Positions 1-13,489 of a stretch of DNA of 64,000 nt are shown here, one piece after another. How positions within the stretch are numbered: position 1 is the stretch's first letter; each line of letters opens with the position of its first letter. The stretch is from Sipunculus nudus (lineage: Eukaryota > Annelida > Sipuncula > Golfingiida > Sipunculidae). Both the position numbers and the translations under genes were made by a program. The notes under the pieces were generated by a model that saw only the letters and a list, made by a program, of their open reading frames with translations, ran no database searches and was not told the origin of the DNA. The DNA lies in NCBI GenBank assembly GCA_026874595.1, contig CM049307.1, forward strand, positions 63,392,370 through 63,456,369. Direction: 5' to 3'.

Positions 1-330
1 AGTCTTAATGACTCAAAGCTGCAGTGTGTGCAGGAAGGTTACAGCTGGTTGCAGCTTCCATGATTCAAAGCTGCAGTGTGTGCAGGAAGATGCAAGAAGA
101 TTAAAGCTGGTTGCAACTTCTATGATTCAAAGCTGCAGTGTGTGCAGGAAGGCTGTGAGAAGGTTACAACTGGTTGCAGTTTCAGTGACTCAAAGCTTCA
201 GTGTGTGCAGGAAGGCTGCAGGGTTTGATCAGTTACCAACAGCCTCTATGACTGAAAGCTGATGTGTGTGATAACAGGTATATGTTAAGCCACAGCCGGA
301 ATGACTTGAAATTGCGATGTGTGCAGCAAG
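1..330. repeat. 62-bp minisatellite
   Basis: The block atgattcaaagctgcagtgt...gtgcaggaag recurs at 8, 60, 122, 185 and 248, with a decayed unit at 301. Spacing is about 52-63 bp, mostly 62-63. Short open frames here follow the repeat and show no domain. It lies in the intron after exon 8. Confidence 0.85.
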
Positions 331-1269
331 ACTTTGAAGAGTCAGTGTAGGATAGTTGCACAAAGGAGTCAACTGGCAGCAGCACCCACAACTGACAGCT
401 GATGTGTGCAGAATTCTATAGCCAACCTAACATGTAGACAAATTAAGACTACATAGTGGCAGCAGTGACTGTACATCTTACCCTACAGTGGTTGGCTCAC
501 TGGATTTTGGAGGGAACGACACCAGTCTTTGTGAACTTGGAAGTTCTGTATTGTTATCTCTGGTAAAGAATATGCAAATCAGTTGCTCATCTCACTATAT
601 GATATCTCACAATATGAGAGTTGAGTATTACAGTACTTCTCTCCTGATAAGATACAGATAAGGTATATTAAAGTTTAGAGTTCATTTCTTCTTTGAAAGA
701 TAAAAGTACTAATAGAATCCTCTTATAAACCTATTTACTGACTGTTATTAATTTTCAGACAATTAGACAATCAGATATACTATCTCACTTTTATTGGGCA
801 ATCTGTTTCCCCTTACATGTCTTGCATGGCACTAAACACAGTTAACAAATGTCAGACATTGCTTTCTATCCAAAACCATCCATGTGTATTGATACATGGG
901 CAACTGATAGATAATAAAATAATAAATATATAAACTTAAATATTATATGATACATCAGACCTACAGTAAAGGACAGCATACACCAGCTGGGCAAATAGCA
1001 ATCACCCTAATGGATACTACTGCACATTCTTTTAATATTAAAATTTATATAGTTTTGTCACATTTATCAAAAAATCATGATTGCAGTGGTTGTTTGCTAC
1101 AAAGTTGCAACAACTTAGTTGCATGGTGCAGACTACTCACAATTTCTGTTGCAAATTAGTTTGCAATAGCAAATTTTGCCACAGATCTCCTGCATACTTC
1201 TTGCAGAATTTTATATGCTGACTGTTTGCATGCAACAGTGATTAATTTGCATGGTTTCATGGCTTCAAT
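331..1269. other. Intron, nothing recognised
   Basis: AT-rich, non-repetitive sequence. No exon, RNA gene or element ends were recognised on either strand. Confidence 0.5.
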
Positions 1270-1274
1270 CGTCT

Positions 1275-1345
1275 TCTGTGGTGTAGGACTAGAGCACAGG
1301 GATCAAAGCTGTAAGTTCATGAGTTTGAACTGCAGCCAAGGAGTG
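1275..1345 (+). repeat. Possible tRNA-derived SINE head
   Basis: The block tggtgtaggactagagcac resembles a Pol III A box. It is followed about 40 bp later by gagtttgaactgc, which is B-box-like. It directly precedes the 54-bp minisatellite. Weak evidence, from motif spacing only. Confidence 0.3.
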
Positions 1346-2820
1346 GAGAGTTTTTTTCATTTAGCCACCCACCCAGGGTGAGTACTCAGGAAAGGAGCGG
1401 AGACTTTTTTTTTTCAGTCAGCCGACCACCCAGGGTGAGTACTCAGGAAAGGAGCGGAGACTTTTCTTTCAGTCAGCCACCCACCCAGGGTGAGTACTCA
1501 GGAAAGGAGCAGAGACTTTTTTTAAGTCAGCCAACAACCCAGGGTAGGTACTCAGGGAAGGAGCAGAGAGATTTTTTTCAGTCAGCCAACAACCCAGGGT
1601 GAGTACTCAGGAAAGGAGCGGAGAGATTTTTTCAGTCAGCCAATAACCGAGGGTGAGTACCCAGGAAAGGAGCGGAGATTTTTTTTCAGTCAGCCAACAA
1701 CCCAGGGTAGGTACTCAGGGAAGGAGCAGAGAGATTTTTTTCAGTCAGCCTACAACCCAGGGGGAGTACTCAGGAAAGGAGCAGAGAGATTTTTCAGTCA
1801 GCCAATAACCGAGGGTGAGTACTCAGGAAAGGAGCGGAGATTTTTTTTCAGTCAGCCAACCACCCAGGGTGAGTACTCAGGAAAGGAGCTGAGACTTTTT
1901 TTAAGTCAGCCAACAACCCAGGGTGAGTACTCAGGAAAGGAGCAGAGAGATTTTTTCAGTCAGCCAACAACCCAGGGTGAGTACTCAGGAAAGGAGCAGA
2001 GAGATTTTTTCAGTCAGCCAACAACCCAGGGTGAGTACTCAGAAAAGGAGCAGAGACTTTTTTTAAGTCAGCCAACAACCCAGGGTGAGTACTCAGGAAA
2101 GGAGCGGAGATTTTTTTTCAGTCAGCCAACAACCCAGGGTGAGTACTCAGGAAAGGAGCAGAGAGATTTTTTCAGTCAGCCAACAACCCAGGGTGAGTAC
2201 TCAGAAAAGGAGCAGAGACTTTTTTAAGTCAGCCAACAACCCAGGGTGAGTACTCAGGAAAGGAGCAGAGAGATTTTTTCAGTAAGCCAACCACCCAGGG
2301 TGAGTACTCAGGAAAGGAGCTGAGACTTTTTTTCAGTCAGCCAACAACCCAGGGTGAGTACTCAGGAATGGAGCGGAGACTTTTTTCAGTCAGCCACCCA
2401 CCCAGGGTGAGTACTCAGGAAAGGAGCCGAGACTTTTTTTCAGTCAGCCACCCACCCAGGGTGAATACTCAGGAAAGGAGCGGAGACTTTTTTTCAGTCA
2501 GCCAACAACCCAGGGTGAGTACTCCGGAAAGGAGCAGAGAGATTTTTTCAGTCAGCCAACAACCCAGGGTGAGTACTCAGAAAAGGAGCAGAGAGATTTT
2601 TTAAGTCAGCCAACAACCCAGGGTGAGTACTCCGGAAAGGAGCAGAGAGATTTTTTCAGTCAGCCAACAACCCAGGGTGAGTACTCAGAAAAGGAGCAGA
2701 GAGATTTTTTAAGTCAGCCAACAACCCAGGGTGAGTACTCAGGAAAGGAGCAGAGAGATTTTTTCAGTCCGCCAACAACCAAGGGTGAGTACTCAGGAAA
2801 GGAGTGGTGTGCTTTTTCAG
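1340..2820. repeat. 54-bp minisatellite, about 27 copies
   Basis: The unit has three blocks: gggtgagtactcaggaaagg, agcagagagattttttcagt and cagccaacaaccca. Units repeat every 53-57 bp, with an exact 54-bp period around 1923-2139. Because 54 is a multiple of three, stretches of the array stay open in some frames; these are not genes. On the + strand each unit contains a T-rich acceptor-like TTTTTTCAG followed about 17 nt later by a GGGTGAGT donor-like site. Confidence 0.95.
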
Positions 2821-3270
2821 GTTTGGCACTCTGCAGGCTTAATGAGAAGACTGTGCCTCTCAGTCTTGTTTCACACACAAAAGTGAACTTTTCACAGGTT
2901 TCAGGTGGTATGTCCCAGCAAATGGGAAGATGTAACATACCCAGGACACACATACAGGTGCAGAACACTGAGCCCGGTTGATTAGGCTACTCCCGGTCAT
3001 TCTGTCCTAAACCGAAATGGATTCTGCAGATGTATATAATACTTAGTTAAGCATGCATTATAAAGTGGATACAAGCAAGTACCTCAATCAAATATATTAC
3101 AAGAAATAACAATTTGCATGTGAAATTCTGACTTGTCTAAAACCTTGTTGCATATAGTTGCTGCACATCTGCAGCCAACATCCCTGGCAAGCATGTCTTA
3201 TGCTTAGGGTCTAAAGGAAATTTATAGGTTTATATTATAAACTTTTTTCGCTGTTTGAACCTGTTATTTG

Positions 3271-3318
3271 TTATTATTTACTTTGTTATTAACTTTTGTT
3301 ATTATTTACTTTGTTAAG
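3271..3318. repeat. 28-bp tandem duplication covering the exon 8 donor
   Basis: The motif ttattatttactttgtta occurs twice 28 bp apart. On the minus strand both copies read AACAAAGTAAATAA, so the donor used at 3310 is duplicated at 3282. Confidence 0.85.
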
Positions 3319-3533
3319 GAATCATTCACAGTTCCGACTCTGCAGACATGAGCGAGTGGGGGGCATTTTCCAGTTGCTGGGTCCACATCATTATACACCA
3401 CAAATGGTCTCTCCTTCAAAGTGACTACTTTGAGCTGGTACTTCTCAGGCCGACCTTTAGGGGGCAGTGGAGAGTCACCTGGCCATGTTATATCATTTAA
3501 CTCCAGACCTTTAGTCTCACTCCAGGTCCCTAT
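3310..3533 (-). CDS. Nmdar2: GluN2-like exon 8 (amino-terminal domain to S1 linker)
   Basis: The acceptor is atcttattttcag|ATAGGG and the chosen donor AACAAA|GTAAAT (last base 3310). It encodes residues 453-526: IGTWSETKGLELNDITWPGD, then SPLPPKGRPEKYQLKVVTLK and ERPFVVYNDVDPATGKC. This is the start of the ligand-binding core (S1), where the VTL.E.PFV motif forms the first strand. The next exon should begin the CC.GFC segment and is outside the window. The donor lies in a 28-bp tandem duplication, so a second copy of the donor is present near 3282. Confidence 0.92.
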
Positions 3534-6500
3534 CTGAAAATAAGATCACAAACATTTACTAACTTAGTTAAAATGTGTTTATCAACAAGCGCAGCTAACT
3601 CTTCAAATACAGGTACAGTGGAACCTGACTGAAAGTCCACTAGCCTAATAAGACCATCCCTGAGTGAATCAAAAGCATCCACACTGGTCATACCTGACCC
3701 GCCTTATTTAATAAGACCACCTGTGAATAAAGACCACGTATGGTCATTAGCACATGTGGTATTATTATACAGATTTCACTGTATTAACATTTGTGTTTCC
3801 ATTTTCCTGTTTTCAGAAACATTTATCATTTTATTAGATCAGCTTCAGGGCTGTAATGATACATATTTTCTCATGATACAATACATATCACATCATTATG
3901 TTCAATATACACATATATGATATACACATTGTATTGTAATTTAGATTCCAAATCAAATTTTCCCTTAATGTAAGCTTCTTACTCTCATGAAATATAATTC
4001 CAAACCATATATAAAATTGATTTCCAAACCACTAGCCAATGTGATGAGATTCAAATTGTTTCTTACCAATTAGGTTTTATCTTAGACGCATTTTGTAAAG
4101 GCACATAAACTTTTGCAAATATATGTGTATTACCTCATGATATCAAGTCATATAGGATGAATATAAAAGTTTACCAGCAAGATCTTCTGGGCACATGTAC
4201 TTACATTTCCCATTTCACCTATTTAATACATTGTTATGGTACCGTGTGTTAGTCAACACAATCTGTGTGTGTATGTTTACCATAAAAAGACTGCGTGACA
4301 AGATGTCCGATCTCATACATACACACCTCTGAATTAAGAAACATGAAAGAAGAAACGCCAGTTGTAAGCTTGAAAAAGCTTGATTTTTGAAGTTATGTGG
4401 TATGGCTTCCAGGTATCTTACATTAATTTTGAGCTTTTTGCTTCTGATCATGCCAAGTGTAAGCTTTTCAAACTGATCGCACATAGTGCAAGCTATTTCA
4501 AACTTATGCACAGCAGTATGCAAAAGGTTTTAATGTGAAATATTAACAGATTAGCATGATATTTTAAGGAGAAAACACTATACTTCATGTATATTTAACA
4601 TGCCTGGTATGTAAATAGGTCCCTTGAAGACTTTATTTTAATGTCGGACATTGCTCTGCATTGTATGATCAATTGTCTTCAACGTATTCATACATGAACT
4701 TCCAAAGATAACAACATGATATTAGACATCAATTTGGTGTGCTGTGTTGTTCTGAAGGTGCATTTGAGTGAGTATGCAATTGGGAAACAACTTTATCTCT
4801 TTTAATATTTCACTAGTTAAACCAAAGGCTATCTAGACTATTGGAGGCTGAGGTCATCACAAGAAGTAAGTATCTCCATGAGGTAGCGTCTCGCTGCAGG
4901 TCCAATTCTGTGCAGAAGTTCAGAAGAAGTTTTTTTTTTGAGATTCTGTAAAAGTTTGATAAATTTGCATATTTTATGAATTTCAAAATTATTTGCACAA
5001 GCTTCAGGTAAAATAAAATCAAAACTGGTCAAGAAATAGAGAAGCATTTTTTGTGATGTTTGATTAAATTTGCATAAATATGTACTATTAATGATTTTGG
5101 AAATTCTGTGTACAACTTTCAAACCCTACAACTAGCCTTATCAGATAAAATAAAGAAAATTAAAATCTGTCGAGAAATAAAGCAGAAGGGGTAAGTTGAA
5201 AATTGTTGAGAGATGCTGGAGAGAAGGATGGATCACCACGGCAAAAGCTATGGCTCAACAAGATAAATATATCAAACTTCACCTTAATTACCTCCTTTTT
5301 TTATACACAGAGACAGTTAAACAATAACATGGTGCAATTCTATGCATCCTAACTTATTTTTACTTATCTTGCAGATTTTTTACTATTATATTCTCACCTG
5401 TGCCCAAGTATGTCCCCGTTTTACATTCATGATCTGCATTTTGATGGGATAAGTTTCAAATCTAGGATTCACAAGCATGGGGTCTGGCTTTTCCTTAGAT
5501 TTCACCAGATATCTGCAACAAAAACAAGAGCAGAAATTAATAACCTGGGGTGACATGGAAGAATAGGACTGCACAAAGGATCTTTCTACTGCATTTCAAA
5601 TACAGCAGTTATTGACAAGAGCACTGCAGTGGTGCATTATATGCCCATGTGTCTTGTCTTGTGAACTGAGTATGTGTGGGTTTTACTGAAAATTTAATTC
5701 AAGTGAGAAACATTCTATTGGTAAATATTTATCAGTCTCATGAAAATCCATCAAATTGATGGTTGGTCTTCATTAAACCACCACAGTCTGGTGACCTCTG
5801 ACTACATTATAAGTATGCAATGATTTTGACAGGTTAATTTGTTAATTTTCCTGTTGATCAAGTCACCAGAATCCACCATTTTCCTGGTAATTTATTGCAG
5901 CAACAATAAATTTAATGGACAGACAGGTGGCACACCAGATTGACCGTGAGTATACCATAATATGTCCTGTACAAAGTTTATAGTTGTACATGCAAAGGGT
6001 ACTTTCTGTTGCTTTCTTAATACTGCAGTTATCAGAAAGGAAGTTCACTGAACATGTCTCGAATTAGGCCCACAGAGACATAAAGAAAACTAATGATTGA
6101 ACTTATTCTCAAGCCGTAACTATGTATCTGGCAGTTGTAAAACCTGACTTAGTCCAGAAAAATTCCAAACATTTTTTTAATGTTAAAATAACAAGTAAAC
6201 CATGAGACATAGAGATGATACTACTGGTTAATAATAAGAATTAAAATAGTTATTTGCAAATGAAGTGAAAATATCATTACCAATTGCATGGAAATTCATG
6301 AAGCATTTTCAGAATTTGGGTAAAAATTAAACATCCATCATTTTACAGTGATTTCAGTAAAATATCTTAATACAGTGCTGTCACTCTGATATAATGAAAC
6401 TCTGGATTTAATGAAAAAAAGTATAATATGTTAAGAGATAAAATATCAAATAATCTGTCAAACGTATGAAAAAAACTATCAAGTCAATGCCAACTTGCCC

Positions 6501-6746
6501 AATCTCATATAATTTCACTGAATTTGATTCTTCTAAAGCTTAAGAAATGATATTTGCAATCAATTGGTGATAAATAGCATTATCAGTATATCATATAAGC
6601 AGTCATTTTGTCAAACACTGGTTAATCTTAGGTCAATAAAATGTCACTATTATGAAGCACTGACAGAACATATCACTCCCATCAAGATCTGAAATATACT
6701 GGTTTAACAGCCTAAAATCATCATCTTGAGGATGCAGATGTGAGCC

Positions 6747-6837
<91 letters not shown>

Positions 6838-9800
6838 GTATTAACACCTGGAAAAGTATGAAAAGGTTCAAGAAGTAGTATTTCTGGAAAAGTGTATTAC
6901 TTTTTCAAAGGTACAGGGGCAAAATGCTTCATCCATAAACTGCACATGCACTGGAGTTTATGTATAAGACTGAGGCACTGAAGCACTTCCATATTTCTGT
7001 TTGTTGGATTGGACCTTCTATCATACTCTTGTGTTAAAATATCATTAAATACATCAGAGATTCAATTCACAGTAAAAAGAGTTGCATTAGACCATCCAAC
7101 TAGCTGAAACAGAGTGAAACTGAACACTTACTCAAACCAGACAGCAGAATCATACCAGTATGTTAAATTACTGCTACAGTTGAACTTTGGGGACAAGTCA
7201 ATATCTCCTATTTGGTTGTCTTCCTTGTCCAGCACCAGCATATTGACTGCATCAAACCAGAGCTTCACCATATCTTTGATCACGTTCTCCATGACGGGAA
7301 CTTCATGGCTGAAGTAGGTCGCTGATGTTAAACAAAGTTAGTCATCACAGGCTGTCATTAACATATACATCACATAATCAATGATTAATAATATGTTTCT
7401 CAAGCACTTTTTAGGGGAAAATGATGCGGGCTTGCAGCATTTATTTTTTAACTGTGAAAATAGTATAAAACCTCATTAATTATTTCTCAGGCACTAGCAT
7501 AGAAATGACAAGTAATGATAAAATATGAGATAATAATTGATGTATAGGTAGAATTGTCATAATTTTGAAAGGATCTTCGAAATATGTAACTTTTTTTTTC
7601 TTTTATGTGTAATATCAACATACAAAGCAGATTATATAAAACTACAGGTGTAAAAATATCGCACAGGACACTGGACTACGCAGGGCAACAGTTAGCCATT
7701 ACATGGTGGATTCCCCATCTAAATGTGTTATTAGAACAAGATCCAAGATCATCTAATAAAGGAATACATTAGAAGTTCCTATAAGCCTCATATAATCTTT
7801 GTTGGTATTTCTTATTTTAAATTTTAACTGCAAAAGTAGTAGAACTGAAGTTGGTCAAAAAACCAATATCTTCCAATGGACCGCAAAGGCAGCCATGTTA
7901 AATCAAGCCAAACAGTCACAAAGCATTTAAATAGGATAAATACACAAATAATTTCTTTTTGTGGAACAAAATTTTACATTTGAATGGTCTTGTACAAAAA
8001 TTTGACCGATTCAAAGTGTTTATTAAAGGTTATAGTTTATGTTTTTATAGAAAACTGAGCATAATGACACATCTTTTTCTATGGACACTGGCACTGCGTT
8101 GTTGCCGCTAAAGAAAATATGATATTATGATATTTTAAGGTCTTTATCAAAGAAGTCAGGTTTAAATTTAAAGCTATTAACTGTCCCATAGATTTTGAAT
8201 TTCAACTCTACAAGTTTATACAAACATAGCCTCCTTCATCCCCCTCTAACCAATCCTCAAAGTTTTCTCAAATGTTTTCTTTTATTAACCATTTCTTTGA
8301 TAATTTTTTTTACAAATATGCTCGGCATACTCTTTTTGGTCTATCACAGCCTGTGAAATTCAATGCCTTTCCTTAAAATTCACAAAATTAGCTACATTCA
8401 AGCAATTGCAAGGCCTTGAAAATATCTTAAAACTAGAACACAGGTAGTCGACAAGCGACTGTGTATCCGCCAAAATCAGAGTGGAACGGGTGAAGTGAGG
8501 CATGGACTGAGTGGCAAGGGGAAATAGAGTGAAGTGTTGCATATTAGCATGGATGTCTGCAGCCAAAATGTGCATGTAGGTTGTGCCACCTACCACAAAA
8601 TCCAGAAAGCTGTTGTATACATATGCAAAAGTTAAGGCAGTGTAAGTTTTGGAAAAATCCTTCCAGTAGTCTCAGAGGAGTTCTCCGGAAACAAATGTGG
8701 CGGCGGCAGTGGAACCCCGTCAAAAACATAGTATTCGCAAAACTTTGTTTTGGCGGATACAAATATTTCCAAGAAATTTTAATGATTTTGAAGCTGGTGG
8801 ACATTAAATAATACAGTACCAGGGTTCATACTCACCTGGTAAATATAAATTTGAGGAGTTTTACAGGTTTTCTTGAGGATTTTCCAGGTCATAAATTAAC
8901 AACAAGACTAAATAATCTTTTCAAATATTAAAGGGGGATGGAAGGGCTTTAGATATTCACAAATGTGCAGCATTTAGTCTCACCTGAGAACTAAACTGAT
9001 TCATGCCTTAGCGAACACTCAAGCTCTTATGATATAGAATGCAAATAACACAGTTGAGAAATCTATTGCGACCAACATGGACTTCACCCAATATTTAAGG
9101 TACATTCCATGTGTAAATAAAAAATAAAACAAGTGACCCATGTGTCATGTCGCTCAGCTGACAGGGAAGAGATTCGCTAAAGGAAATTTTATCATCAGAA
9201 TGGTAGTATATACCCATTCAACTGAAGCATCAAACAGATTAACCAACAGGCCAAGATTTAGTCTTTATTTATATATCTCAAAAATAGAGAAAAAATGTGT
9301 AAACTTTAAAAACTAGAATACGGGTAGCCGACAAGTGACCACGTGTATCCGCCAAAATCAGAGTGGAACAGTTGAAGTGAGGCATGGATTGAGTGGCAAG
9401 GGGAAATAGAGTGAGGTATGTTGCATATTAGCATGGATGTCTGCAGCGTAAATGTGTATGTAGGTTGTGCCACCTACCACAAATCCAGAAAGGTGTCCAA
9501 GTTGTATACATATGCAAAATTTTAGGCAGAAAAGTCAAACCACTACATGTATATGAGTGATTTTAGCCAACGGCAGACAAACAGACAGACACTGTGGAAA
9601 AATGGTTGCAGGTGGCCCCTCCAGTTTTGTGTATGATAAAGACCTATGTGAGATCTATACACATGCAAAATTTTGGCCCAATCGTTCAAATGGTTCCCGA
9701 GATATGAGCTCGGATGTCTGCAGCGTAAACTAGAAAGTAGGTGGCGCCACCTGTCATAAAATCAAGAAAGCTATCCAGGATGTATAAAAGTGCAAAATTT

Positions 9801-12800
9801 TAGGCAGATATGTCAAACCACTGCCGAGATATGAGTGACATTATCCCACGGCAGAAAACAGACAGATGCTGTGCAAAAACAGTTTTGCGTATGATAAAGA
9901 GCTATGTGATATCTATACACATGCAAAATTTTGGCCCAATCGGTCAAACAGTTCCTGAGATATGAGCTTGGATGTGATCAGCTTGAACGTGAATGTAGGT
10001 GATGCCATCTGTCATAAAATCAAAAAGCTATCGTGGATGTATATGCATGCCGAATTTCAGGTGAATTAGTCAATTCACTGCAGAGATATGAGTGATTTTA
10101 ACCCAAGGCAGATGAACAGATGGACACTGTGCAAACATGGTTACAGGTGGCCCCACCATTTTTTTGTATGTTATAAAGCAATCCAAGGGCTACATTTGTA
10201 TAAATTTTATTTCCTGATTGGTCAATCGGTTCCCGAGATATGAGGGTTTATGTGTGGAAACAGACGCACAAATGGACGCTGGATAGAGGGGAAAGGTCAG
10301 AGGTCAACACAAATTGGTTAGGCACTAGTTCACATGTGACTAGATAATTGGTGTAAGTTTCGGAAAAATCGGTCCATTTTTCTCAGAGGAGCTCTCTGGA
10401 AACAAACGTGGCAGCTGCTGAGGAACCCGGTCAAAAACATAGTATCTGCAAAACTTTGTTTTGGAGGATACAAAAATACAGGTGGCTCCACCAATCTGCA
10501 GAAACTAATAAAAACACTTAATGGTCAATATCCATGCAAAGAATCATGGTGATCTCCGCATAAGTTGTTCAGATACTTCAGCTTTTGTATCAAATTGTCC
10601 ATTATTCTGAGGGATACTTCAGAGTCCTATAGCTTGAAGGATATGGGTAACAGAGACCTAATTTCAAGTTTCCACAGGCACTCTTCATGGGCCTCCTTGC
10701 ATGACAAGAATGAAGTTTCTAGGTCCAGTTGTTGCAATTTGTACCCTGTTGACAGATAACCACATCTTTAAAGGTCTCAAAAAAAGAGAAAAAAAATTTG
10801 GTAAAAATGTGAAAAAAATAGAGGTGGCGCACCCAGTCTGCAGAAACAGATGGAACAGCTCATGATCAATATGTATGCCGAAAATCATGCCCATCAGTGT
10901 TGTAGTTATTGAGATATTGAAGATTTTGTATGAAATTTTTGACTACTCTGGGGGGTACTTTGGGGCCCCATAGCTCGAAGGATATGGGTAACAGAGACCT
11001 AATTTCTTGTTTCCATGGAGACTTTTCATAGGTCTCTCAGTGTGTCAAGGATGAAGATTCTAGGTCCAGTCGTTACGATTTGTGCCACGCTAACAGATGA
11101 CAGCATCCTTAAAGGTCTCAAAAATAGAGGAAAAAATCATAAAAAAAACCCAAACAAATACAGGGTGTGCCACCAGTCTGCAAGAACTGATGAAACACCC
11201 CTTGATCAATATGTATGCCAAAAATCATGACCATCAGTGATGTAGTTATTGAGATATTGAAGTTTTTGTATGAATTTTTTTACTACTCTGGGGGTAATTT
11301 GGGGCCCCATATCTCGATGGATATGGGTAACAGAGACCTAATTTCCTGTTTCCATGGAGACTTTTCATAGGTCTCTCAGTGTGTCAAGAATGAAGATTCT
11401 AGGTGCAGTCGTTACGATTTATGCTACGTTAACAGATGACAGCATCCTTAAAGGTCTCAAAAATAGAGTAAGAAATCGTAAAAAAATCAAACAATATAGG
11501 TGGCGCCACCAGTCTGCAGGAACTGATGGAACATCTCATGATCAATATGTATGCCGAAAATCATGACCATCAGTGATGTAGTTATTGAGATATTGAAGTT
11601 TTTGTATGAAATTTTTGACTACTCTGGGGGGGTACTTTGGGTCCCCATAGCTCGAAGGATATGGGTAACAGAGACCCCTATTTCTGGTTTCCAAGGAGAT
11701 TTTTCATGGACCTTTCAGTGTGTCAAGAATTAAGATTCTAGGTCCAGTCTTTACGATTTTTGCCTTGTTAACAGATGTTCACATTTTGAAAGGTCTCAAA
11801 AATAGAGAAAAAAATTCATTAAAAAATCCAACCATACAGGTGGCGCCACCAGTCTGCAGGAAGTGATGACACATCTCATGATCAATAGTTTTGCCACAAA
11901 TCATGACCATCAGTCAAGAAGTTAATGAGATATTGAAGTTTTTGTATGAAATTTTTTACTTTTCTTGGGGGTACTTTGGGGCCCCATAACTCAAAGAATA
12001 TGGGTAACAGAGACATAATTTCTGGTTTACATGGAGACTTTTCATAGGTCTCTCAGTGTGTCAAGAATAAAGATTCCAGGTCCAGTCGTTACGATTTGTG
12101 CGACGTTAACAGATGACAGCATCCTTAAAGGTCTCAAAAATAGAGGGAAAAAATCGTGAAAAATCGAACAATACAGGTGGCGCCACCAGTCTGCAGGAAC
12201 TGATGGAACATCTCATAATCAATATGTATGCCAAAAATCATGACCATAAGTGATGTAGTTATTGAGATATTGAAGTTTTTGTATGAAATTTTTTACTACT
12301 CTGGGGGGTACTTTGGGGCCCCATAGCTCCAAGGATATGGTTAACAGAGACCTAATTTCTGGTTTCCAAGGATATTTTTCATGGACCTCTCAGTGTGTCA
12401 AGAAGTAAGATTCTAGGTCCAGTCTTTACGATTTGTGCCTTGTTAACAGATGTTCACATTTTGAAAGGTCTCAAAAATAGAGAAAAAAATTAGTAAAAAA
12501 TTGAACGATATAGGTGGCGCCACCAGTCTGCAGGAACTGATGGAACATCTCATGATCAATATGTATGCCAAAAATCATGACCATCAGTCAAGTATTTAAT
12601 GAGATATTGAAGTTTTTGCATGAAATTTTTTACTTTTCTGAGGGGTACTTTGGGGCCCCATAGCTGGAAGAATATGGGTAACAGAGACCTAATTTCTGGT
12701 TTCCATGGAGACTTTTCATAGGTCTCTCAGTGTGTTGATAATGAAGATTCTAGGTCCAGTCGTTACGATTTGTGCCTTGTTAACAGATGTTCACATTTTT

Positions 12801-13442
12801 AAACGTATCAAAAATAGAGAAAAAAATTCGTAAAAAATCGAAAAATACAGGTGGCGCAACCAGTCCTCAGGAACTGATGGAACATCTCATGATCAATATG
12901 TATGCCAAATATCATGACCATCAGTCAAGTAGTTAATGAGATATTGAAGTTTTTGTATGAAATTTTTTACTTTTCTGGGGGGTACTTTGGATCCCCATAG
13001 CTCGAAGGATATGGGTAACAGAGACCTAACTTCTGGTTTCCAAGGAGATTTTTTATTGACCTCTCAGAATGTGCCAGGTTAACGGACAGACGGACGGACA
13101 GACGGACAGACAGACGGACGGACAGACGGACAGACAGACGGACAGACGGACGACGGACAAAGAGTGATCGTTATAGCTCAGCTTGACTGAAAGTCAGCTG
13201 AGCTAAAAAACACTTGACACCAGTTTTTTCTACAGGACCTGGAAATGTAATTTAAAAAATCCATGAGTATTCCTGGTTTCAAGGTTGAGTATGAACCGTG
13301 AAGGTCATTTTATATGGTTAACAGTCACATTGACACCTGCTTCTGCATATATCACTTCAGAGTCAGGACTTGAGGGTTTATTTTTATATGATGTATAAGG
13401 TACTGCTTGTAGCTATCATATGCAAGTCTTAAAAAAAACCCT

Positions 13443-13489
<47 letters not shown>

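Larger units (their letters stand above)
9129..13211 (+). mobile_element. Family B composite element with 337-bp tandem cores (B1)
   Basis: The left end acaagtgaccca is followed by the subterminal motif gctcagctgac. Eight tandem cores start with the GGTGGCGCCACC-type motif at 10481, 10823, 11163, 11499, 11839, 12176, 12513 and 12850, settling to a 337-bp period. A GACA/GACG microsatellite (about 13080-13160) follows, then a 3' hairpin (13174-13205) whose right arm agtcagctgagcta mirrors the left motif. Family A copy A2 is inserted inside. Small open frames recur from core to core and are not genes. Confidence 0.85.

Noticed and set aside
8-262. An 84-codon cysteine-containing open frame
   Set aside because: It is the translation of a 62-bp minisatellite with no signal peptide.
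1378-2604. Open frames of 74-78 codons in the 1340-2820 region as a repetitive protein
   Set aside because: The 54-bp period keeps frames open by chance. There are stops between blocks, no conserved start, and the sequence explains itself as a minisatellite.
6370-6430. A mariner-like end (tacagtgctgtcactctgat)
   Set aside because: Only one weak end was seen. No inverted partner or target duplication.
10565-11566. Open frames of about 60-71 codons such as METFHRSLSVSRMKILG
   Set aside because: They recur in every family B core (also at 42305, 42697 and 43030) with changing lengths, so they are shadows of the repeat.
9129-13211. CRISPR array from regular repeats
   Set aside because: Units are long, fully repetitive without unique spacers, in animal DNA, and have mobile-element ends.
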